A stretch of DNA of 14,540 nt, taken from Treponema sp. UBA1798 (GTDB lineage: Bacteria; Spirochaetota; Spirochaetia; Treponematales; Treponemataceae). The stretch lies in contig DCFS01000137.1 of assembly GCA_002319875.1 (NCBI GenBank), forward strand, positions 1-14,540. Reading direction: 5' to 3'. The notes below the pieces were generated by a model. It had not been told where the DNA came from and searched no databases. It saw only the letters and a program-made list of their open reading frames with translations. This document shows, piece by piece, positions 1-6,861 of the stretch; position 1 is the first letter of the stretch, and the number at the start of each line of letters is the position of its first letter. A program made the position numbers and the translations under genes.

Positions 1-7
1 GTCAGGA

Positions 8-47
8 TTTAATACCCTTCATACGCCCCAAGAGACGGGGTATTAAA
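8..47. repeat. 10-bp perfect inverted repeat, possible RNA switch or terminator part
   Basis: Positions 8-17 (TTTAATACCC) are perfectly complementary to 38-47 (GGGTATTAAA), with a 20-nt loop. The G-run at 37-40 could instead pair with CCCC at 26-29 inside the loop, or with CCC at 48-50, so several structures compete. It lies just before the T-run terminator candidate at 52-75. The gene it would serve is outside the window. Function is inferred only. Confidence 0.45.
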
Positions 48-51
48 CCCT

Positions 52-75
52 CCGCACGAATAAAGCGGTTTTTTT
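52..75 (+). terminator. Weak intrinsic terminator candidate for a gene left of the window
   Basis: CCGC (52-55) and GCGG (65-68) form a 4-bp GC stem with a 9-nt loop, followed directly by seven T (69-75). The stem is short, so the call rests on the T-run and on the stronger inverted repeat just upstream (8-47). It would end plus-strand transcription entering from the left, before the tRNA/tetR divergent region. Confidence 0.45.
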
Positions 76-140
76 ATTCTGTATCTCTATATTATTTTTT
101 AATAGTCCCGTATATAAAAAAACTCTTTCAGATCAATTCC

Positions 141-211
141 AGCGGCTAAGCGGAGTCGGACCGCCCTATCAACCTTGGGAAGGTCGTGTAATACCGATAT
201 ACGATAGCCGC
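141..211 (-). tRNA. tRNA-Gly, anticodon CCC
   Basis: Read on the minus strand from 211 to 141, the 71 nt fold into a complete cloverleaf. The acceptor stem is GCGGCTA/TAGCCGC (7 perfect pairs). The D arm has the GTAT...TTAC layout and GG in the loop usual for tRNA-Gly. The anticodon stem is CGACC/GGTTG around loop TTCCCAA, giving anticodon CCC, which decodes GGG. The variable region is 4 nt, and the T stem GGCGG/CCGCT closes with one G-U pair. The discriminator base is T. CCA is not encoded, since GGA follows, so it must be added after transcription. One oddity: the T loop reads TCCGACT where nearly all tRNAs have TTCGANN, so position 55 (normally pseudouridine) is C. A promoter lies 6-7 nt upstream. 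A run of seven T (minus strand 122-116) lies 18 nt beyond the 3' end, without a clear hairpin. Confidence 0.88.
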
Positions 212-223
212 AAAATATAACTG

Positions 224-252
224 ATCATACCTGATTTTGAACTGCTTGGCAA
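224..252 (-). promoter_or_regulatory. Sigma70-type promoter of tRNA-Gly
   Basis: On the minus strand TTGCCA (252-247) and TATGAT (229-224) are separated by exactly 17 bp. The predicted start is near 217, about 6 nt before the mature tRNA 5' end at 211. The short leader and the good match to consensus suit a stable-RNA promoter. It points away from the tetR promoter, with about 30 bp between the two -35 boxes. Confidence 0.7.
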
Positions 253-284
253 GAGTAAAAAAAGAAAACCCGGCGGCAAAACGA

Positions 285-313
285 TTGACAAGAATGATAT
301 GAAAGTATATAAA
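285..313 (+). promoter_or_regulatory. Sigma70-type promoter of the tetR-family gene
   Basis: TTGACA (285-290, perfect -35) and TATAAA (308-313) are separated by 17 bp. The predicted transcription start is about 319-320, only about 15 nt before the ATG at 335. This argues against the earlier in-frame ATG at 299, which lies inside the promoter. The only weak purine tract in the leader is GGTTAG, so translation of the regulator is probably poor. Confidence 0.7.
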
Positions 314-334
314 TTAACCGAACGGTTAGTTAAT
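313..334 (+). promoter_or_regulatory. Operator-like inverted repeat at the tetR transcription start
   Basis: Two nested inverted repeats share this site. The outer one is ATTAAC-N10-GTTAAT (313-318/329-334), and the inner one is TAACCG-AA-CGGTTA (315-320/323-328). The site begins at the last base of the -10 box and covers the predicted start point, where a bound TetR-type dimer would block transcription. A site with the same outer arms and spacing recurs at 1044-1065. Binding by the adjacent regulator is inferred. Confidence 0.65.
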
Positions 335-967
335 ATGGACAAAATAACAGAATCAAAGGAACAAATCCTTTCAGCGGCAGCTGAAATATTCGCAGAAAAA
401 GGTTTCGAAGGTGCCCGCGTCGATGAAATAGCACGCCGTGCAAATGTAAACAAAGCACTCATATATTATTATTTCCGGAGCAAAGACGAACTCCTTCTGA
501 GCCTGCTGCGGGAAATCAGCGACGACGTTGCTGTTTTTCTGGAAACGGACGAACTTGCCAGCATCGCCCCGGATACGTCGCCGGAATCCATCAGCATGGT
601 AATAGATAAAGCCATATCAGTTTTGATACGAAAACAGAATATTATCCGGATTATCGTTATGGAATCGGTCAAAAAATCCCCGATAAATCAGAAGGTTTTC
701 AACCTGCTGCAGGATATCCTTTCCAGTATGTTCAAGAGACAGCAATCAATGAAGGCACAATGGTGTATTCCTGAAGGATGGCAGGGAAAAGCTGCGGTAA
801 TGGAATTTTTTACCAGTATCATGCCGATTATGAACTATGTCATATACTGCGACGGCTGGGCAGAATATTTTAAAATACCGGAATCAATTCTCAGAAAACA
901 GTTCATTGAAGTTCTTATCGGCACTCATGTAGCATATTCATTTAAGATTTACGGACAGCATTCATAA
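335..967 (+). CDS. TetR/AcrR-family transcriptional regulator of the efflux operon
   Basis: A 210-residue regulator, normal length for the family. An N-terminal TetR DNA-binding domain (about residues 6-62) includes the helix-turn-helix segment VDEIARRANVNKALIYYYF, followed by the usual K-D-E-L at the start of helix 4. The rest is an all-helical ligand-binding and dimerisation domain, too variable to name a ligand. The start at 335 was chosen because the in-frame ATG at 299 lies within the promoter, and the protein from 335 begins about where TetR proteins normally do. The gene precedes a complete tripartite RND pump on the same strand, so the likely role is repression of itself and the pump, relieved by a pump substrate. 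Operator-like sites lie at 313-334 and 1044-1065. The family and the local role are well supported; the ligand is unknown. Confidence 0.9.
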   Translation: MDKITESKEQILSAAAEIFAEKGFEGARVDEIARRANVNKALIYYYFRSKDELLLSLLREISDDVAVFLETDELASIAPDTSPESISMVIDKAISVLIRKQNIIRIIVMESVKKSPINQKVFNLLQDILSSMFKRQQSMKAQWCIPEGWQGKAAVMEFFTSIMPIMNYVIYCDGWAEYFKIPESILRKQFIEVLIGTHVAYSFKIYGQHS

Positions 968-981
968 CAGAGAACTGAAAG

Positions 982-1007
982 TTCCGCAGGCACTCTATCC
1001 TGTAGAA
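982..1007 (+). promoter_or_regulatory. RNA hairpin ending on a strong Shine-Dalgarno sequence
   Basis: TTCCGCAGG (982-990) can pair with CCTGTAGAA (999-1007) around an 8-nt loop, with one mismatch and one G-U pair. Its last two bases are the first two of AAGGAGG (1006-1012), the best ribosome-binding sequence in this gap. There is no T-run, so it is not an ordinary terminator. It could stabilise the pump mRNA or tune translation from the ATG at 1024. Confidence 0.35.
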
Positions 1008-1023
1008 GGAGGAATACCATTTA

Positions 1024-1215
1024 ATGGACTTACTAATAAAAATATTAACTATCTGTTTAGTTAGCATCTATCAAAAACCCCGGCTCATGACTGCTCTTTT
1101 TATATATTTTTTAAACATTTTTTACAGTGGTTTTATTCCTGATCATCATATTTTGAGATACAGGCAACTGGTTACGCGGAGTCGTATGAAGACAGCGTCT
1201 TCAAGGAGTTTTTAA
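1024..1215 (+). CDS. Doubtful 63-codon ORF between tetR and the pump genes
   Basis: An open frame of 63 codons begins 11 nt after AAGGAGG (1006-1012) and ends with TAA two bases before the adaptor ATG at 1218. It could therefore couple translation of the adaptor. The predicted peptide has two hydrophobic stretches (about residues 2-15 and 21-37) and a basic tail. I recognise no family. Against it: the Shine-Dalgarno spacing is long, the operator-like site at 1044-1065 lies inside it, and its AT-rich leucine codons (TTA, CTA) are unlike the neighbouring genes. It may be a leader peptide, a small membrane protein or chance. The 968-1217 gap holds nothing else beyond the listed hairpins and operator. 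Confidence 0.22.
   Translation: MDLLIKILTICLVSIYQKPRLMTALFIYFLNIFYSGFIPDHHILRYRQLVTRSRMKTASSRSF
1044..1065 (+). promoter_or_regulatory. Second operator-like site upstream of the efflux genes
   Basis: ATTAAC-N10-GTTAGC repeats the arms and exact spacing of the site at 313-334, with 14 of 22 positions identical by direct comparison. TAACTA and TAGTTA also form an inverted repeat inside it. Its place between the regulator and the pump genes suggests a second binding site for the same TetR-family protein. I see no convincing -35 for a promoter here, so it could act on an unrecognised promoter or as a roadblock to read-through from the tetR promoter. Confidence 0.45.
1187..1203 (+). promoter_or_regulatory. 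Tight hairpin abutting the adaptor ribosome-binding site
   Basis: TGAAGAC (1187-1193) and GTCTTCA (1197-1203) form a perfect 7-bp stem with a 3-nt loop. The Shine-Dalgarno AAGGAG (1203-1208) starts on the last base of the stem and is followed 9 nt later by the ATG at 1218. The hairpin leaves most of the ribosome-binding site free, so it may protect the mRNA or hold the site open. Confidence 0.45.
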
Positions 1216-1217
1216 AC

Positions 1218-2276
1218 ATGTCATTTTTTAAGAAAATGTTTCTGGGTGTATCCGGCATCTTCCTTTTAACAGTTACGTCATGTGCCGGACGGAAAACGGC
1301 AGAATCAAAAAGCATGGAACAGCTTTATGCAGAAGAAGGTCGTCCGGCACATGTGAGAACGATAGCGTATGAACCGTTTTCAGTATATCTGAAGTTCCCG
1401 GCAGATTTCAGGGCGAGGACGCAGTCAACAGCATATGCGAAGATCAGCGATGTTGTAAGAAAAATCAGCATAAAAGTCGGCGACCATGTGGCCCGGGACC
1501 AGGTAGTACTGACATTTTCCCTGGAAGACAATACATCATATCAGCAGGCGAAACTGTCATACGAAAATGCGCAGGTGACGTATAACCGGATGAAGACACT
1601 GTATGCAGCCGCCGGCGTATCGAAGCAGGATTACGACAACGCACAGACTCAGTATGAGCTTGCCCGGGAAGCGTATAAATCCACAGGGGACCTGATAGAA
1701 GTAAAAGCTCCGATAGATGGATATGTTACACAGATAAACGTACAGACATCGACGAATGTGAAACCGGGAGATGCACTGTTCACGGTGTCGAACCGTGACG
1801 GGTTCGAAGCATATTTTTATGTTACTGCAGATGAAATCGACGATATCAGAACGGGAGAAAGAGCGCTCATAGAAGGCAGAAACGAGAAAATAGAGGGGCG
1901 CGTAACGGAAGTATCTCTGAACATGGATGCAGACCGGAAGGCTTTTCTGGTAAAAGCATTTTTCGCGGGAAAACCAAAGACACTGGTAAGCGGGATGAGT
2001 GTGGACATAGCAGTAGAAGCGTACCGGAATGAAAAAGCGATAACGGCGGAACAGAAGGAACTGGTAAAAGAAGGCGACGGATGGACGGCGTATGTGGTAA
2101 AGGACGGAAAAGCGGAAAAGCGGGAACTTGAACTTGGCCGTGAACAGGGAATTACGTACGAAATAACGGGCGGGCTGGAAGCAGGTGATCTGCTGGTAAC
2201 AGATGGAGCACAGGATCTGTCCAGCGGAGAAAAAGTAAAAGTGATATCTGCGGACAGCAGTAAGGTACAGGAGTAA
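1218..2276 (+). CDS. RND efflux periplasmic adaptor (membrane-fusion protein), lipoprotein
   Basis: A 352-residue adaptor linking the RND permease to the outer-membrane channel. The N-terminus has lysines, a hydrophobic stretch and LTVTSC, a spirochaete-type lipobox with the lipidated cysteine at about residue 22, so it is probably anchored in the inner membrane. Next comes one half of a split lipoyl/barrel-sandwich domain (about 70-100, with VGDHVARDQVV). A short alpha-hairpin with A/Q-rich heptads follows (about 108-155). The second lipoyl half contains KAPIDGYV, and after it come a beta-barrel domain and a membrane-proximal domain. This is the AcrA/MexA/HlyD layout, near the family's usual length. 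AAGGAG lies 9 nt before the ATG. The permease begins 5 bp after the stop codon, so the two are co-transcribed. The lipobox is loose, but the family call is firm. Confidence 0.93.
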   Translation: MSFFKKMFLGVSGIFLLTVTSCAGRKTAESKSMEQLYAEEGRPAHVRTIAYEPFSVYLKFPADFRARTQSTAYAKISDVVRKISIKVGDHVARDQVVLTFSLEDNTSYQQAKLSYENAQVTYNRMKTLYAAAGVSKQDYDNAQTQYELAREAYKSTGDLIEVKAPIDGYVTQINVQTSTNVKPGDALFTVSNRDGFEAYFYVTADEIDDIRTGERALIEGRNEKIEGRVTEVSLNMDADRKAFLVKAFFAGKPKTLVSGMSVDIAVEAYRNEKAITAEQKELVKEGDGWTAYVVKDGKAEKRELELGREQGITYEITGGLEAGDLLVTDGAQDLSSGEKVKVISADSSKVQE

Positions 2277-2281
2277 ACGGA

Positions 2282-5200
2282 ATGAATATCGTAGACTTAT
2301 CGATAAAGCGTCCTATCATGATATCGATGGGATTGATTGCGCTTGTATTGTTCGGACTGATGTCGTATTTCAGTCTGCCGCAGAGTCTGTTTCCGAATAT
2401 CTCCGTACCGTATGTAACGGTACAGACGACATACGCGGGAGCAAGTCCTGAAGTCATAGAAACGCAGATAACAAAAAAAATAGAGGATCAGGTATCAGCC
2501 ATCAGCGAACTGGATACGATCCAGTCATATTCAATGGACAGCGCGTCTATTGTCATGATCGAATTTAAGCTCGGGAAAGACGAAAATCTTGCGCTGCAGG
2601 AAGTAAAGGACAAGGTGGATGCGATCAGCACCGATCTGCCGGATGATGCCGACAAACCGGTTATTTCGAAGATCAATATAAACAGTCTGACGCCGGTTGC
2701 CAACCTGAGCGTCGAAGGAGACCTGAGCCCAACGGAGTTATATACATTTGCGAGCAATACCGTCAGTAACAGGTTGTCGCAGATCGCAGGAGTAGGAAGC
2801 GTAGACATATCGGGAGGGTCGGAACGGGAAATACAGGTGAATATAAACCGTTCTACCGTATATGAGCGGTCGGTACCGGTAACGCAGATCAGCGGCATTC
2901 TTGCGGCTGCGAACGTGGATCTGCCGGGTGGAAACTTTACCTACCGTAACCGGGATATACCGGTACAGATGAAAGGGAAGTTTACAGGACTTGATCAGAT
3001 ACGGGATCTCGATGTACCTACAAAAACAGGAATCTTCAAACTGAGGCAGCTGGCCGATGTGGATGACACCAGTAAAACTGCACGGGTCAGAACTATTCTG
3101 CTGGACAAGAAAGCAGAAACACGAAACGGTAACACCATACTGCTCCAGATTATCAAGAATCCGAGTGCAAATACGGTGCAAGTGGTTGACGGTGTTTTGA
3201 AACAGATCCCGGTCATTGAGCAGATGTCAGGCGGGCATGTCAGACTGAATGTCATACAGGAAGATGCAACCTATGTCCGCGATACGGTCAACGATACGCT
3301 GTCGAATATATATCTGGGAATTCTGTTTACAGGACTGGTTCTGCTGCTGTTTCTGCACGATCTGAGATCGACGCTGATCATCGCGCTGGCAATGCCTTTC
3401 TCGATCGTAGCGACGTTCCTTGTCATGAAAGCTATGGGAATCGGATTGAACATGATATCACTTATGGGACTTTCAAGTTCAACGGGAACACTGGTTGCCA
3501 ATTCTGTCGTCGTACTTGAAAATATATTCCGTTACAAAGAACTCGGGCACGACCGTGTTGAATCAGCCTCTCAGGGAACAAAGGAAGTTATAGTGGCGGT
3601 TTTCGCCTCAACGCTGACGAATATTGCAGTATTTATACCGCTTGGCAGTATGTCGAATCTTATCGGCGAATATCTGTTGTCGTTTGCATACACGATCGTT
3701 ATCGCGACAGTTTTTTCTATTGTTGTATCGTTTACGCTTACACCGCTTATGGCATCGAGGATATTGCCGGAAAAAGTAAAAAAAGAAGGAAAGCTCAGTA
3801 CCACGATCGAAAAAATACTTTCCGGCATGGAGAAGGAATACCGGCGGATTCTTAATGGTATGCTTCGCAGGAAACGCCGCAGTGCGATCGTTATTGCGGC
3901 GACAATGCTTGTTTTTATTGCTTCCATGGCGATGTTTTCACGGATCCCGTTCGAACTTTTTTCGACAACCGATGGCGGTAAAATCCAGCTGACGGCTGAA
4001 CTTCCGCAGGGAAGTGACCTTGATGCGACCGCGGCTCTGCTGAAGACCATCGAAGACAGGATCGCAGCATATAAAGAAGTGACTAAAATAGAAACTATAC
4101 TTGGTACATTTTCATCAGTAGATCAGGATGTCAGCGAAGCGCAGATGAATATTTTTCTTGTATCAAAAAAGGACCGGCAGGAAAGCAACAGTTTTCTTGC
4201 GGTAAGGATGACGAAAGATCTTGCATCGGTTCCCGGTGCAAAAATACAGTTGACACCTCTGTCAGAACTGTCTGTCGGCGACACAGATCATGCGGTAGAC
4301 CTGTATCTGAAGGGCGAAGATACCGGAGTGCTGCAACGGTATGCCGACGAAATACAGAAAAAAATGAACACCATGCCGGGAATCATGAATACGTCACTCA
4401 GTTCAAAATCCGGTAAGCAGGAACTCGATTTCACGCCTGACCGCAAACAGCTTTCAGAAGACGGGCTGACAGTCCAGGATATCGCCGTAACGCTCCGGGC
4501 AGCGGTAGACGGACAGGTAACAACAAAATACAAAGAAGGCGGAAACGAATACGATATACGGGTCAAAATCAGCGGAGGCTCTCTGAAAGATATAGAAGAT
4601 ATCCGTAACATTCCGGTCGTCTCTCAGGCTGGTGTATACCCGGTGTCACGGTATGCCGACGTTAAATTCGCCGATGCAACAAACAAGATCATGCGTGTCG
4701 ACAAAATCAGAACTGTAGAAATTACGGCCGATACGCTTCCGGGATATGCACAGGGAACTGCCATTAACTCTATTCTCGATACAGTTAAAACGATGAATCT
4801 TCCTGCCGGGTATACTATTAAAGCTGCCGGAAATGCGGAAATGCTTGGTGAAACCGTACGTGATCTTTTGACGGTATTCGTCATAGCGGTCATTCTGGTG
4901 TATATGCTGCTTGCGGCTACACTTGAAAGCCTGACTCAGCCTCTGTTTATCCTGTCGACTGTTCCGCTTTGTCTGATAGGCGTCGTGGCGATCTGCCTGA
5001 TAACCGGTACGACTATGGATATGATGTCCATGCTGGGGGTTATCATGCTGGTAGGAATTGTCGTCAATAATGCTATTCTGATACTGGACTATTACAACCA
5101 GCTGAAAGCCGGTGGCATGAATGTGAAAGAAGCACTTTTGAAAGCATGTCCAACTAAACTGAAAGCGATTCTGATGAGCAATATCGCGATCGTGCTCGGA

Positions 5201-5377
5201 ATGCTGCCCATGGCGATGGGAGTAGGTGCTTCCGGAGCTGAAATGAGACAGCCGATGGGTATTGTTATCATAGGCGGTATTATTTCAGCAACGTTTCTGA
5301 CACTGTTCCTTGTACCGGCTCTCGAATATCTGGTATCACACAACAAAGAACCGGTAGCGGTATCGTCCGGTAAATAA
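2282..5377 (+). CDS. RND multidrug efflux permease (HAE-1/AcrB type) lacking TM4 aspartates
   Basis: A 1031-residue inner-membrane transporter, the usual length for AcrB-type proteins. It has TM1 near residues 10-30, a large periplasmic loop, a TM2-TM6 block (about 335-495), TM7 near 540, a second periplasmic loop and a TM8-TM12 block (about 860-1015). These are two homologous halves that normally work as a trimer. The family's TM1 region, with FPNISVPYVTVQTTYAGAS, is well conserved. In AcrB the proton relay uses D407 and D408 (TM4) and K940 (TM10). By eye, the matching residues here are A406, N407 (in LVANSVVVLEN) and N929 (in GIVVNNAILILD), and AcrB R971/T978 become K/S. Asparagine at the TM10 site is common in related pumps, but loss of both TM4 acids is less usual. 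CAGGAG (2268-2273) lies 8 nt before the ATG. Substrate and coupling ion cannot be told from the sequence. Confidence 0.95.
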   Translation: MNIVDLSIKRPIMISMGLIALVLFGLMSYFSLPQSLFPNISVPYVTVQTTYAGASPEVIETQITKKIEDQVSAISELDTIQSYSMDSASIVMIEFKLGKDENLALQEVKDKVDAISTDLPDDADKPVISKININSLTPVANLSVEGDLSPTELYTFASNTVSNRLSQIAGVGSVDISGGSEREIQVNINRSTVYERSVPVTQISGILAAANVDLPGGNFTYRNRDIPVQMKGKFTGLDQIRDLDVPTKTGIFKLRQLADVDDTSKTARVRTILLDKKAETRNGNTILLQIIKNPSANTVQVVDGVLKQIPVIEQMSGGHVRLNVIQEDATYVRDTVNDTLSNIYLGILFTGLVLLLFLHDLRSTLIIALAMPFSIVATFLVMKAMGIGLNMISLMGLSSSTGTLVANSVVVLENIFRYKELGHDRVESASQGTKEVIVAVFASTLTNIAVFIPLGSMSNLIGEYLLSFAYTIVIATVFSIVVSFTLTPLMASRILPEKVKKEGKLSTTIEKILSGMEKEYRRILNGMLRRKRRSAIVIAATMLVFIASMAMFSRIPFELFSTTDGGKIQLTAELPQGSDLDATAALLKTIEDRIAAYKEVTKIETILGTFSSVDQDVSEAQMNIFLVSKKDRQESNSFLAVRMTKDLASVPGAKIQLTPLSELSVGDTDHAVDLYLKGEDTGVLQRYADEIQKKMNTMPGIMNTSLSSKSGKQELDFTPDRKQLSEDGLTVQDIAVTLRAAVDGQVTTKYKEGGNEYDIRVKISGGSLKDIEDIRNIPVVSQAGVYPVSRYADVKFADATNKIMRVDKIRTVEITADTLPGYAQGTAINSILDTVKTMNLPAGYTIKAAGNAEMLGETVRDLLTVFVIAVILVYMLLAATLESLTQPLFILSTVPLCLIGVVAICLITGTTMDMMSMLGVIMLVGIVVNNAILILDYYNQLKAGGMNVKEALLKACPTKLKAILMSNIAIVLGMLPMAMGVGASGAEMRQPMGIVIIGGIISATFLTLFLVPALEYLVSHNKEPVAVSSGK

Positions 5378-5442
5378 GTAACATGAATATGCTGACCGGT
5401 TTTGACGATCCTGCCGGCATGTATTACAGAGGAGAAAGTATC

Positions 5443-6795
5443 ATGATGAAAAAAACAACTATAGTTGCTGTTGTGTTGATCGCAGCAGGGCTGCTGCCTG
5501 TTTCCATGGCGGCAGAATCATACAATCTGGAACGATATCTGTCAAAAATAGAACAGGATAACCCGGACCTGCAGTTGTCGAGGGAAAACGCTGCGGCAGC
5601 AGGAGAAGGTGTAAAGCAGGCATTGTCTGCACTGCTGCCGTCGGCAGGTCTCTCGGGAGGCTATACACGGAATCTGAAGGACGTCAAAGAGAGTACAGCA
5701 GTTGCTGCGGGCACGACAGCAAGCGGCGGAGTGTATCCGCTGATTTATCAGGACATTGATTCCAATTACGATAACGAAGTAAGCGTCGCACTTGGTGTAA
5801 CACAGAACCTGGTAGATCCTGTGTCTCTTGCAAAGTACGGAGAAGCAAGGAAAAACATGGAGCTGCAGAAAACGGTATCTGAATACACCAGACAGCAAAT
5901 ACTGACAACAGCGAAAAAACTTTATGCACAGGTTCAACTTCTGGAAGCAGTAGCTGAAGTAAAAAAAGAAACGGCTGCAACGTCGGAAGAGGTGTACCGT
6001 GATATCGGGAAGAAGTACAACGCAGGAACTGCGACGGAACTCGATCTGAGAATGTCGGAAGTCGACTGGAAAAGTGATATATCTGCGCAAACTGAAGCAG
6101 AAAAAAATGCAAAACTGGCAATGATGTCGCTGAAGACTATGGCGGGGATCCCCCTCGAAGAAGAAGTAACACTAACTGAAAATATGCAGCTGCTGCCGGA
6201 AATGCCGGAGGAGGCAGATCTGTCAGCAGTTCTGTCAGCACGGATGGATTACCGGGCACGGATACTTTCAAAAACTGTAGCGGAGATTGCATACCGTTCG
6301 TCGCTTGCGACATTTCTGCCAACAGTTACAGGCAGTTTTACCTATGCATACGGACAATACGGAGGCTACGAAGGACAGGATGACTGGGATGCATATGACT
6401 ATACGGCTGCATCCATCGGATTGAAAGTAACAGTACCGCTGTTCACGGGCGGGTATCGTATTTCGCTGATAAAAAGTGCACAGATAAACAAAGAACAACA
6501 GGAGATACAGATCAGGAAGAAACGTGACGAAATAGCGCAGGATCTGGTATCGCTGCAGCTGCAGATGGCAGAAGCAAAGACACAGGTGGACTCGGCAAAA
6601 GCGCTGGAAGAAGCTTCTGAACGGGCCATGGAGATAGCAAAGACGTCATTTTCGAGCGGTCTGGGAACACAGCTGGAAGTCTCTCAGGCAATGTCAAAGT
6701 ATGCCGGAGCACGTGTGAATCTGCAGAATACAGTCTATGCCTACCGTGCATCATATTATGACTGGGAATTTGCCACCGGACGTGTACAGAAATAA
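5443..6795 (+). CDS. TolC-family outer-membrane efflux channel
   Basis: A 450-residue outer-membrane channel completing the tripartite pump. The start at 5443 (Met-Met-Lys-Lys) is preceded at 8 nt by AGAGGAG (5428-5434) and gives a clean signal peptide ending near SMAA. The in-frame ATG at 5383 would add 20 residues in front of the signal peptide and has no ribosome-binding site. The mature protein has two OEP repeats (about residues 30-225 and 250-440), each dominated by long alanine- and glutamine-rich amphipathic helices. Between them are beta segments rich in Tyr and Gly (about 300-345) typical of the TolC barrel strands. There is no N-terminal cysteine, so it is not lipidated, unlike OprM. 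It follows the permease by 65 bp with no visible terminator. No clear terminator is seen after it either. Confidence 0.92.
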   Translation: MMKKTTIVAVVLIAAGLLPVSMAAESYNLERYLSKIEQDNPDLQLSRENAAAAGEGVKQALSALLPSAGLSGGYTRNLKDVKESTAVAAGTTASGGVYPLIYQDIDSNYDNEVSVALGVTQNLVDPVSLAKYGEARKNMELQKTVSEYTRQQILTTAKKLYAQVQLLEAVAEVKKETAATSEEVYRDIGKKYNAGTATELDLRMSEVDWKSDISAQTEAEKNAKLAMMSLKTMAGIPLEEEVTLTENMQLLPEMPEEADLSAVLSARMDYRARILSKTVAEIAYRSSLATFLPTVTGSFTYAYGQYGGYEGQDDWDAYDYTAASIGLKVTVPLFTGGYRISLIKSAQINKEQQEIQIRKKRDEIAQDLVSLQLQMAEAKTQVDSAKALEEASERAMEIAKTSFSSGLGTQLEVSQAMSKYAGARVNLQNTVYAYRASYYDWEFATGRVQK

Positions 6796-6843
6796 TATCA
6801 GAAAATATTTCATAAAAGCCATGTAGTAAAACAGGCGTCCTTC

Positions 6844-6852
6844 TGGTATAAT
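6844..6852 (+). promoter_or_regulatory. Extended -10 promoter of the rluA-type gene
   Basis: TGGTATAAT (TG at 6844-6845, TATAAT at 6847-6852) is a perfect extended -10 element. No good -35 box is present at the right distance (TAGTAA at best), which is usual when TGn is present. The predicted start of transcription is near 6859, two or three bases before the ATG at 6862, so the message would be leaderless or nearly so. Confidence 0.65.
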
Positions 6853-6861
6853 TTTATATAT

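Noticed and set aside
116..122. Minus-strand T7 run as an intrinsic terminator of the tRNA
   Set aside because: No stem can be found between the tRNA 3' end and the T-run; it is noted only as a possible 3' boundary.
299..334. Upstream ATG (299) as the start of the TetR-family protein
   Set aside because: It lies between the -35 and -10 boxes of a consensus-like promoter and would add 12 residues not typical of the family; the ATG at 335 fits better.
1121..1152. TTTACA...CATATT as a promoter for the pump genes
   Set aside because: The spacing is about 20 bp and the -10 match is poor, so it is not strong enough to list.
5383..5442. Upstream ATG (5383) as the start of the TolC-like protein
   Set aside because: It adds 20 residues before a clear signal peptide and lacks a ribosome-binding site, whereas 5443 has AGAGGAG at 8 nt.
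5542..6090. Long minus-strand open frame inside the TolC-like gene
   Set aside because: It is a shadow of a coding region with few in-phase stops and has an implausible Cys/Arg/Phe-rich composition.
6796..6843. Terminator between the TolC-like and rluA-type genes
   Set aside because: The only near-palindrome (GAAAATATTTC) is AT-rich, short and not followed by a T-run.
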